Source: Spirochaetota bacterium
GTDB taxonomy: Bacteria; Spirochaetota; JAHITG01
Assembly: GCA_018817865.1 (NCBI GenBank)
Contig: JAHITG010000443.1
Span: 1-5,570, forward strand
Reading direction: 5' to 3'
Length of the DNA stretch: 5,570 bases
Shown: piece after piece, positions 1-5,464 of the stretch
Layout of the letters: every line of letters starts with the position of its first letter
Position numbering within the stretch: the first letter of the stretch is position 1
The notes under the pieces: model-generated
What the model was told of the DNA's origin: nothing
Seen by the model: the letters and a program-made list of their open reading frames with translations, nothing else
Database searches by the model: none
Position numbers and translations under genes: made by a program

Positions 1-4
1 AATA

Positions 5-32
5 GTAGGGACAAGGCATGCCTTGTCCCTAC
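5..32. repeat. Perfect 28-base palindrome, REP-like intergenic repeat
   Basis: The half-site GTAGGGACAAGGCA is followed at once by its exact reverse complement, giving 14 of 14 paired bases with no spacer. The symmetry stops at base 4/33. It lies beyond the terminator that ends the gene D-gene E transcript, so it is in noncoding DNA. Palindromes of the form GTAGGG...CCCTAC are, from general knowledge, recurrent multicopy intergenic repeats in many bacterial genomes and are often treated as REP- or MITE-like elements. There is no T-run on either side, so it does not look like a terminator. Only one copy is visible here, so the multicopy nature is inferred. Confidence 0.8.
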
Positions 33-78
33 ATAAGACAAACCATTGATACAAATATCATAACTCGAATAAATAATT

Positions 79-110
79 AAAAAAAAAGGCGGGAATTGAT
101 CCCGCCTTTT
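79..110 (-). terminator. Rho-independent terminator ending the gene D-gene E transcript
   Basis: Read on the minus strand, GGCGGG (106-101) pairs with CCCGCC (93-88). One further A-T pair (100/94) closes a five-base loop. Flanking A and T runs (110-107 with 87-84) extend the stem to about 11 pairs. The 3' side runs into nine consecutive T residues (87-79). It lies about 24 bases after the stop codon of gene E at 134-136. The A-run on the other side could give some activity on the plus strand, but the T-run there is only four long, so minus-strand termination is the clear use. Confidence 0.92.
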
Positions 111-133
111 AATTTATTTTCCTTTTACTTCTT

Positions 134-895
134 TTATTCTACGACTGTTTTTGTATATTTTGTAATCTTTAAATTATCAAAATCAATTGTATAAGAACCA
201 TTAGTAATTAATCTTGATTCTATCTGAAATTGTGATACTGTGTCCGGAATACTTGTTAGAGCCCCATCATTTATAAGAACTGTAGCTGGATTACCTGGAT
301 CCCCATACCAGACACTAAATTTCTTGTAAATTGTATTAAATCTTAATTTAATCATTTTCCAATTTGAATGCGGTAATATCACACCTGTACCAAAACTTGT
401 TCCATTACTCCAGTAGAATCTATTATCTTGATTAATACCAGCCTCAAGATATACATTAATCCCACTAGCATCTGTTAATTTAAAACTTAAATTATTTTGA
501 GCAGTCGGGGCTGTGGCTCTATTTATAAAAAATTCAATAGTATATTCACCACTGAATGAGATATCAGAACGAAATACAGTAGCAAAATGTCCGGTCATGG
601 TACCTGTTGAAAATCTAAGTGATTTAGTTCCTTCATAACCCATTATCGGCGTCAGCCATCCTTCCATAGTGTTATGAGCATATAAGTATGGCGAAGGAGG
701 AGGTGTGTTGCTATTAGTATATTCAAAGTTTTCTATTAAGATATCTTCAACATTTGTGGTGAAAGTTAAATTTGCTCCCGGGTCAAGGGGATTATCCCTT
801 TCTTTTTCAGAACATCCGGAGCTGAAGACCAGCATCATTCCAAGTCCAATGACCATCATAATTAATAAAATTCTTTCTTTATAAAATAATTTCAT
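134..895 (-). CDS. Putative outer-membrane lipoprotein with jelly-roll (LamG/concanavalin-like) domain
   Basis: This is a 253-residue exported protein of unknown function. The N-terminus has Lys/Arg, then a hydrophobic stretch (residues 9-25) and a relaxed lipobox FSSGC with Cys28 as the likely lipidated residue. The next residue, Ser29, does not signal inner-membrane retention. The motif DNPLDP (34-39) follows the lipid site; I know it from lipoproteins of several diderm lineages, where it marks the start of the mature region. Residues about 50-248 are rich in alternating beta strands, opening with ILIENFEY and closing with TIDFDNLKIT. This is the usual frame of LamG, carbohydrate-binding-module or 3-keto-disaccharide-hydrolase-like sandwiches. 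I see no catalytic signature, so binding of a surface glycan or cell-wall partner is only inferred. The ATG at 895 is preceded by AAGGAGA at good spacing. The gap to gene D is 34 bases, so the two probably share a transcript. Confidence 0.85.
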   Translation of the reverse strand: MKLFYKERILLIMMVIGLGMMLVFSSGCSEKERDNPLDPGANLTFTTNVEDILIENFEYTNSNTPPPSPYLYAHNTMEGWLTPIMGYEGTKSLRFSTGTMTGHFATVFRSDISFSGEYTIEFFINRATAPTAQNNLSFKLTDASGINVYLEAGINQDNRFYWSNGTSFGTGVILPHSNWKMIKLRFNTIYKKFSVWYGDPGNPATVLINDGALTSIPDTVSQFQIESRLITNGSYTIDFDNLKITKYTKTVVE

Positions 896-929
896 TGTAA
901 TTCTCCTTGTATTGATTATAAATTATGAT

Positions 930-1844
930 CTACCATCGGTAGTTGTATTCAACTTTGTACTGGTCATAAAAAGCGAAATTAAGCCCTGTGGGCTGGTCAT
1001 TCCATGCCGTGCTTGTGCTGTCGTGTATAAAAAAATAATCGATCACAAACAGTGTAAGGCCTGCACCGCCTGCCCCAACTGCTATCCAGAAAAAGAGGTT
1101 GCGGGTCGATTGCGCGCTGGTAACCCTTTCCCATTCATAATCCCAATCTTCTACAGTCCATATTCTTGTTTCTTCATCAAGAATAATAGCACTGTATTCA
1201 TCATATGCTGTATTGGCTTTGCCATTGTATATAAATGAGATCACTCCTGAAACAACTCCCACACCCATAAGTCCCAAACCGGCTTTTCCCATGAAATTGA
1301 TGCTTTTCCCGCCTGTGCCTGTTCCGGAAGGCTCCACTTCTTTTTCTTCCTCCTCTTCTTCTACTACTTCACCTGACTGTTTTGCTTTTATCCTGCCGGC
1401 CAGTTTCCGGGCAAACCGCTCCACAGCTTTATCAAGTTCACTTTCACTTTCGGCTTTTGCCTTATCCCCGAATTCCATCTCACCCCGTTCAACATCCACG
1501 ATCCTGGCATTAATGATAAAGGAAGTACCAAGCTTTGATACGGATCCTACCAGTATCTTGCGGGCAGAAAGAAGCTTTCCAACCTGTACCGCACATTCCG
1601 TCTCTGTACAGCCGGTAAACTGCAATCCCTGTTCTTTTAAGATGGAATTCATCTCAGAGCGTTCAACAACCCTGAAATAGCCTGTATTAAATAATTCTGT
1701 CCTTATAAGCTCTGACACGGCTCGAGCTGTATTCTTTGAGACATCCATGGCTTGCAGATCCATGATCGCTATCCTCATTTTTTCAGCCTGTAGACCGGAT
1801 ACCATTAATAATATAATTACAATTAAAATTGATCTCTTTAACAT
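930..1844 (-). CDS. Exported CsgG/TolB-N-like protein with acidic linker and C-terminal membrane hairpin
   Basis: The chosen start gives 304 residues. A Sec signal peptide (1-20, ending GLQA) precedes a domain at about 23-150 resembling CsgG/LpoB/TolB-N-fold envelope proteins: RIAIMDLQAMDVS, then FRVVERSEMNSILKEQG, GCTETECAVQVGKLL, KILVGSVSKLG and INARIVDVERGE. Cys79 and Cys84 are a pair typical of this subgroup and may form a disulfide. Next come a Glu-rich linker (159-171), a Gly/Thr/Ser hinge, a membrane helix (about 187-205), a 40-residue loop with several Trp/Tyr, a second membrane helix (about 250-271) and a tail ending in Trp. The two helices form a hairpin. An ATG at 1901 is in frame, but it has no ribosome-binding site and lies at the -35 element of the promoter, so it would not be transcribed. 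The ATG at 1844 has GGAGGA six bases upstream and opens directly into the signal peptide. The exact role is unknown; CsgG-type proteins act in outer-membrane secretion or envelope assembly. Confidence 0.85.
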   Translation of the reverse strand: MLKRSILIVIILLMVSGLQAEKMRIAIMDLQAMDVSKNTARAVSELIRTELFNTGYFRVVERSEMNSILKEQGLQFTGCTETECAVQVGKLLSARKILVGSVSKLGTSFIINARIVDVERGEMEFGDKAKAESESELDKAVERFARKLAGRIKAKQSGEVVEEEEEEKEVEPSGTGTGGKSINFMGKAGLGLMGVGVVSGVISFIYNGKANTAYDEYSAIILDEETRIWTVEDWDYEWERVTSAQSTRNLFFWIAVGAGGAGLTLFVIDYFFIHDSTSTAWNDQPTGLNFAFYDQYKVEYNYRW

Positions 1845-1849
1845 GATGC

Positions 1850-1855
1850 TCCTCC
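1850..1855 (-). promoter_or_regulatory. Ribosome-binding site that fixes the start of gene D
   Basis: GGAGGA on the minus strand ends five bases before the ATG at 1844. No comparable site precedes the longer in-frame ATG at 1901. This supports the shorter 304-residue product. Confidence 0.8.
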
Positions 1856-1878
1856 AGGAAGTATTCAATATAATATCT

Positions 1879-1906
1879 ATTATAATTCTTTTTTTATGCA
1901 TGTCAA
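1879..1906 (-). promoter_or_regulatory. Perfect-consensus sigma70-type promoter for gene D
   Basis: On the minus strand TTGACA (1906-1901) and TATAAT (1884-1879) both match the housekeeping consensus in all six bases. The spacer is 16 bases. Transcription would begin near 1872, giving a leader of about 28 bases before the ATG at 1844 with the ribosome-binding site inside it. This places a strong start point between gene C and gene D. The D-E pair can therefore be expressed apart from the redox genes upstream, although no terminator is visible after gene C, so read-through is also possible. Confidence 0.8.
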
Positions 1907-1929
1907 TTCTTTTTTGAAATATCCTATTA

Positions 1930-3210
1930 TTATTTCTTTAATACTTCTTTGACCTCTTTTTCCAGGTCCGTTCTTATCTGGTCTATTCCGGAAAGGAAGC
2001 TGCTATTAATAATAATTACAGGGACCTTTTTTGATCTGCTCTTCAGTTCTTTACTGTATTCCACCATTTTCTCAAAATTATTACTCTCTTTAACGTTGTA
2101 AGGCTCGATCAAAAAATTAAACTTGTACTTCTTTTCAAGTGCCGGCATGATGGTTCGCTTTACCTGTTCGCAGGATTTACACCCTTCTGAATAGAAATAA
2201 GTAATATAAATTTTTTTATTGTAATTTCTCCATGCCTGGCTTGTGTATACTTCACTCTTATACTCTGTTATCAGTTTTCTTATATATGGATCATCCTGCA
2301 CCTTATCATCCAGTATATGGAGTGTATTGTTTATACTTTTGATCTTCTTCTCCTTTTTATTATAAAAGATATTCATTTCCCCCAGGTGTTCTCCATTCTT
2401 ACCGGCCTGGACGATCCAGGTATTGTTCACCACAAGCCTCTTTTTTATCAGGCTCTGTGAATGGCCTCCGATGATCACATCGATCCCTCTTACATTCTTT
2501 GCCATCTGTTTATCCATATCTAATCCGCTGTGTGACAGGAGCACAATAATATCGCACTTCTTTTTTAGCAGGTTCATATAATGTTTGATCGTCTGTACGG
2601 GATAATCGATCTTAATATCATCCTGCACCTTTTTTGGATAATATTTAAAAGCATTTTTTGAGATCACACCGATCACACCCACGTTGATGTCATCAAGCTT
2701 AATGATCTTGAAAGGCGCTCCTACCAGATGACAGACCTTTTTCTTGCATATGGAAAAATTTGCAGTAACAACAGGAAGTTTAGCTAAAAACTCTTTCCTG
2801 AAGAATTCTACTCCGTTCACCAGGTCCTGGTCCCCGATACAGATGGCATCATATTTTAAATATTCATAGCTTTTTATGGTATAGGAAGATTTCATTTTTT
2901 CCTCATCCACCGAGAAAAGATCACCTGTATCAAACAAAAGGACATTCGGATTGCTTTTTCTTATTTTTTTGATCAGGGTCGCCCTTCTCACCAGACCGCC
3001 AAACGGGTTGGAAGGGCAATGGCAATCCTCCAGATAATTATTCAAGCTGTTGGAATACAGCAGTGTCACTTTTATCGACTTTTTCGCGGTTTTTGAATAA
3101 TCGACCTTCTCTTTATCAGGTATAGAAGTTAAAAAGAGCAGGCAGATAAAAATAAGTACAAATAATCTTTTAATAGATTTTAAATATTTATTTTTTTGTA
3201 AGTTCTTCAA
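1930..3210 (-). CDS. UshA/5'-nucleotidase-like exported protein fused to a C-terminal thioredoxin-like domain
   Basis: This is a 426-residue protein with an N-terminal membrane segment or signal (about 16-30). Residues 46-300 follow the metallophosphatase fold of the UshA/5'-nucleotidase family: LLYSNSLNN (50-58), GGLVRRATLI (71-80), DTGD (94-97), IGDQD (125-129), LLSHSG (224-229) and IIGGHSQ (246-252). Asp97, His227, His250 and Gln252 match E. coli UshA metal ligands Asp84, His217, His252 and Gln254. The Asp-x-His of the first motif is replaced by Ser55/Asn57, and the Asn-His dyad by Asp127-Gln128. A Cys63-His-Cys65 motif follows the altered first motif. I recall 'UshA-like (seleno)proteins' with a Cys-x-Cys at this place. 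Residues 331-424 form a thioredoxin-like domain with Cys344-Lys-Ser-Cys347 and a probable cis-Pro (Pro397). The start is TTG at 3210: a TGA four codons upstream blocks any longer form, and later starts would lose the signal. It overlaps gene B by 23 bases. Classical 5'-nucleotidase activity is doubtful; a thiol-linked role is inferred. Confidence 0.87.
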   Translation of the reverse strand: MKNLQKNKYLKSIKRLFVLIFICLLFLTSIPDKEKVDYSKTAKKSIKVTLLYSNSLNNYLEDCHCPSNPFGGLVRRATLIKKIRKSNPNVLLFDTGDLFSVDEEKMKSSYTIKSYEYLKYDAICIGDQDLVNGVEFFRKEFLAKLPVVTANFSICKKKVCHLVGAPFKIIKLDDINVGVIGVISKNAFKYYPKKVQDDIKIDYPVQTIKHYMNLLKKKCDIIVLLSHSGLDMDKQMAKNVRGIDVIIGGHSQSLIKKRLVVNNTWIVQAGKNGEHLGEMNIFYNKKEKKIKSINNTLHILDDKVQDDPYIRKLITEYKSEVYTSQAWRNYNKKIYITYFYSEGCKSCEQVKRTIMPALEKKYKFNFLIEPYNVKESNNFEKMVEYSKELKSRSKKVPVIIINSSFLSGIDQIRTDLEKEVKEVLKK

Positions 3211-3724
3211 GTGTCCTATTCACATTTTCAAGATTACTCTTTTTATAACCCACGCATGAGTAGGTGATCTTCCCATTCTTATCAACCACGAACAACGAAG
3301 GAAGTTTCGTCACACCGTATTTCTGAGCAGTGATCTTATAAATATCCAGAAGCACATCTTCAGATGGGATCTCAAACTTATGTTCTTTTAAAAACGGACT
3401 GACCTTTTTTGACCCTTCTTTATCAAGACTGACAAAGAGGATAACGACATCCTTATCTTTGTATTCTTTGGCCATCTTGATCAGTTCCGGGGTCTCTTTC
3501 TCGCAGGGCTTACAATAGGTTGCCCAGAAATTGACTACAACGATCTTCTTGTTGAAAACATTGCCGGATTTGAAGAATTTGTTCTGTAGATCATAAAGCA
3601 GTATCTTCGGAGCCTTATCCCCTTTCTTAAGGATCGTATTTTTTGCCTCTACAATTAAACAGCTGTAAACCGAAAGAAATAAAACAATGGTAAGAACGGA
3701 TATTACGATTTTCCTGATTTTCAT
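3188..3724 (-). CDS. TlpA/ResA-family membrane-anchored thiol-disulfide oxidoreductase
   Basis: This 178-residue protein has the size and layout of TlpA/ResA/AhpC-TSA-type extracytoplasmic thioredoxins. The N-terminus has a basic start and one hydrophobic segment (about 5-24), acting as signal or anchor. Cleavage after VEA (25-27) is possible, and a lipobox at Cys22 is weak. The redox domain spans about 32-178: VVVNFWATYC then KPC gives the active site Cys71-Lys-Pro-Cys74, with Glu77 at the position of the conserved buried Glu of ResA. The cis-proline loop is KLPS (Pro142), followed by FVVDKNGKI. Family members reduce or exchange disulfides in cytochrome c maturation or other envelope proteins. 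An extra Cys157 lies near the C-terminus. The ATG at 3724 has AGGAGG eight bases upstream. The gene overlaps gene C, so its likely partner is that protein, which carries its own CxxC and CxC. No cytochrome maturation genes are visible here. Confidence 0.92.
   Translation of the reverse strand: MKIRKIVISVLTIVLFLSVYSCLIVEAKNTILKKGDKAPKILLYDLQNKFFKSGNVFNKKIVVVNFWATYCKPCEKETPELIKMAKEYKDKDVVILFVSLDKEGSKKVSPFLKEHKFEIPSEDVLLDIYKITAQKYGVTKLPSLFVVDKNGKITYSCVGYKKSNLENVNRTLEELTKK
3214..3217 (-). promoter_or_regulatory. Weak ribosome-binding site for the TTG start of gene C
   Basis: AGGA lies only three bases before the TTG at 3210, inside the end of gene B. It is weaker and closer than the sites of the other four genes. 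Together with the 23-base overlap this suggests that ribosomes finishing gene B feed gene C by translational coupling. Confidence 0.4.
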
Positions 3725-3752
3725 TTACTCAACCTCCTGGAATGCTCTAAAT

Positions 3753-3780
3753 AATATATCTCATTTTTATTTTTATTCAA
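3753..3780 (-). promoter_or_regulatory. Candidate sigma70-type promoter for genes B and C
   Basis: In the 110-base gap between gene A and gene B the minus strand has TTGAAT (3780-3775), a 16-base A-rich spacer and TATATT (3758-3753). Four and five of six bases, respectively, match the consensus. The spacing equals that of the perfect promoter of gene D. Transcription would begin near 3746, just ahead of the AGGAGG site of gene B. The gap holds no hairpin terminator after gene A. The AT-richness of the gap makes chance matches likely, so confidence is moderate. Confidence 0.45.
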
Positions 3781-3834
3781 CTCTTTTATTCATTAATACA
3801 TAAATATTGTTCTTTTATTGGATCACAGATAAGT

Positions 3835-5337
3835 TTACTTGGTATACGTGATCAATCTTCCATCTGGTGAAATATCGTACTCGAACTCAAAGAATCCTCT
3901 TCCTTTTTTCAGCAGGCTATACTTGAGGTCTTTACGTGAAAGCAGGTACAGGTTTCCTTTAAAGGACGGCTTTGATGAGTCTGTAGCAGAAATTACTAAA
4001 ATGTTCTTCTGCCCAGGAAAAAAGAAGACATCTCTGGGACTGCTTAAACCTTCCAGAAAAATATCGTCTATAAGCTTGCCATTTCTGTTTATGATCTTTA
4101 TAGAATTAAGGCTGATATAGGCTATAAGTGAGGAATCAGAAGACCAGGACGGTGTTTTTATAGTATCCAGGAGACTCGCTGTGTGCGTAAGACGCCTCTT
4201 CTTCCCTCCGCCGGTTGATATTAAATAGATATCCTGATATTTAAGCCCTTCTTTCTGGAGGAACATGACCCATTGCCCGTCAGGTGATATAAGGGCTGTA
4301 CTCTCATCCGGAGGGTCATTAGTCAACTGTCTCCTTTTTTTCATGTCTGTATTATAGAGCCAGAGGTCCCTCTGCGTGGCCCCATTTTTTTTCTTGCGCA
4401 CGCTGGTATAAAGCACATACCTGCCTCCCATACTGGGCATGATATTAGAATGTTTATCATCGATCAGGGTGATCGTCTTTTTATTTAACAGAGAATAAAG
4501 AAAGATCACTCCTCTCTGTCCCCCTCCTGTTTTATCAAAACGATGGAAGATGACTTGTTTACCATCAACGGAAAACCGCGGACGGGCTCCCTTTTCAAGT
4601 TTGATCCCTTGTCCTGTCCTGAGGTCCTCAACCCAGACTGTCATGCTCTCTACCCGGTTGATGAACAGCTCCACTCCTTTTTTAATACAGGCCCCGATAA
4701 GCCCGATCACGATGATAATAACGGCCAGGACCTTCACTGATGACGGGATCTTGTAATCTTTCGCTTCATCTACAGCAGAAGATGCTTCCTGAAACGCCTT
4801 TTTAAACATAACCCCCAGCACGATATATGCGGGGATCTCAATTAAAAGTGCTGCCTTGTTAAAGACGGTAGTAATATAGAAGAAACCAGTTATCAATGTC
4901 AAAATCGTGAATGGATTCAGCAGTTTTAACCGCTTTTTATGTATTCCCTGCAGTTTAACGGAAAAAAGGACGAGAAAGATTCCGAAGATCAGTGTCCCCA
5001 GGAAGGTAATAATATCCAACTGGTTTACGAGCAATGTTTTTACAGGGGCCAGGTTATTAATTAAGGTAACAATAGTATTTATTATCAGTAAAACAAGGAT
5101 ATGTATATCGACTTTTTCAAACTGCAGAGTACTCTTCAAAAATTTCTTTAATGACCAGAAAATGGAGATGAAGAGAGCTAATTCAATATAGGTCAACAGC
5201 ACAATGATCTCTTTGTCATTTCCTCCTTCTTTTGTCCCGGTAAAATAAGGAAGAAAAAAGATGAGGAATTTTACTCCTGCACTTAATAAAGAAAGCCCTG
5301 ATGCAATCTGAAGTTGTTTTTTAGAGATATTCTCCAT
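3835..5337 (-). CDS. Polytopic membrane protein with extracytoplasmic TolB/PD40-like six-blade propeller
   Basis: The 500-residue product has two parts. The N-terminal part holds about seven hydrophobic helices (roughly 12-32, 43-63, 78-98, 107-127, 142-160, 162-178, 201-218). Basic loops (KKFLK, HKKRLK, KK after helix 6) place the N-terminus in the cytoplasm, so the segment after helix 7 lies outside. Residues 230-500 contain six repeats of the PD40/TolB type: PRFSVDGKQVIF (253), MPSMGGRYVLYTS (300), ALISPDGQWVMFL (348), PSWSSDSSLIAYIS (396), VFFFPGQKNILVIS (437) and YDISPDGRLITYT (487). Between them are closing strands such as DLWLYNTDMKKRRQLTN and DIYLISTGGGKKRRLTH. Such propellers bind proteins or peptides. 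I do not recognise the membrane module, and no catalytic residues stand out, so a sensing or scaffold role is inferred. The ATG at 5337 is preferred over a TTG at 5343, because AAGGAGG ends six bases before the ATG but directly abuts the TTG. Confidence 0.87.
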   Translation of the reverse strand: MENISKKQLQIASGLSLLSAGVKFLIFFLPYFTGTKEGGNDKEIIVLLTYIELALFISIFWSLKKFLKSTLQFEKVDIHILVLLIINTIVTLINNLAPVKTLLVNQLDIITFLGTLIFGIFLVLFSVKLQGIHKKRLKLLNPFTILTLITGFFYITTVFNKAALLIEIPAYIVLGVMFKKAFQEASSAVDEAKDYKIPSSVKVLAVIIIVIGLIGACIKKGVELFINRVESMTVWVEDLRTGQGIKLEKGARPRFSVDGKQVIFHRFDKTGGGQRGVIFLYSLLNKKTITLIDDKHSNIMPSMGGRYVLYTSVRKKKNGATQRDLWLYNTDMKKRRQLTNDPPDESTALISPDGQWVMFLQKEGLKYQDIYLISTGGGKKRRLTHTASLLDTIKTPSWSSDSSLIAYISLNSIKIINRNGKLIDDIFLEGLSSPRDVFFFPGQKNILVISATDSSKPSFKGNLYLLSRKDLKYSLLKKGRGFFEFEYDISPDGRLITYTK

Positions 5338-5343
5338 GGTCAA

Positions 5344-5350
5344 CCTCCTT
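5344..5350 (-). promoter_or_regulatory. Ribosome-binding site that fixes the start of gene A
   Basis: AAGGAGG on the minus strand is a near-complete anti-16S match. Its end is six bases from the ATG at 5337 and zero bases from the in-frame TTG at 5343, so the ATG is the real start. Confidence 0.85.
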
Positions 5351-5361
5351 ATGAAATATTC

Positions 5362-5394
5362 AGTATATCATTATTATTTTATTTTTATTTTCAA
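5362..5394 (-). promoter_or_regulatory. Possible promoter-like element close to gene A
   Basis: The minus strand has TTGAAA (5394-5389) and TATACT (5367-5362), each close to consensus, but 21 bases apart, which is longer than the usual 16-18. The layout closely resembles the promoter region of gene B: TTGAA, then an AAAAATAAAA run, then ATGA and TATA. It differs by about five extra bases in the spacer. It may be a weak or activator-dependent promoter, or an AT-rich coincidence. Confidence 0.3.
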
Positions 5395-5435
5395 GTGTTT
5401 AACCATAAAAAGACACACTATAAAATCATATAATC

Positions 5436-5464
5436 AAAATAATCTGAATTGAAAACAAAGTCAA
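5436..5464 (-). promoter_or_regulatory. Alternative upstream promoter candidate for gene A
   Basis: TTGACT (5464-5459) and TATTTT (5441-5436) on the minus strand are separated by an ideal 17-base spacer, with five and four consensus matches. Transcription would start near 5430 and give a leader of about 90 bases. The rest of the stretch 5344-5570 holds no open reading frame of note and no RNA gene that I can recognise. Confidence 0.35.

Noticed and set aside
915..920. TATAAT just upstream of gene E
   Set aside because: No acceptable -35 element lies 16-18 bases upstream, and the transcript would start at the ribosome-binding site itself. Cotranscription with gene D is simpler.
930..942. Hairpin CTACC-atc-GGTAG at the stop codon of gene D
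   Set aside because: The stem is only five pairs and is followed by mixed A/T rather than a T-run, so it is not a convincing terminator between genes D and E.
912..1238. Plus-strand open frame of 108 residues
   Set aside because: It lies antisense over the C-terminal part of gene D, shows no family resemblance, and has a low-complexity composition expected of a shadow frame.
1213..1680. Plus-strand open frame of 155 residues rich in Ser and Pro
   Set aside because: The Ser runs are the reverse complement of the Glu-rich linker of gene D. It has no plausible ribosome-binding site and no domain.
3219..3224. ATG-TGA just upstream of the TTG start of gene C, as a possible selenocysteine readthrough start
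   Set aside because: A Sec codon directly after the start would be very unusual, and no SECIS-like hairpin is evident in the following bases. The TGA is read as an ordinary stop.
3659..3661. Cys22 of gene B as a lipoprotein attachment site
   Set aside because: The preceding residues SVYS fit the lipobox poorly (Tyr and Ser before Cys, no Leu at -3), so an uncleaved anchor or cleavage after VEA is at least as likely.
3839..5191. Four short plus-strand frames under gene A
   Set aside because: They overlap the strongly supported propeller and membrane protein and have no recognisable features; two of them also overlap each other.
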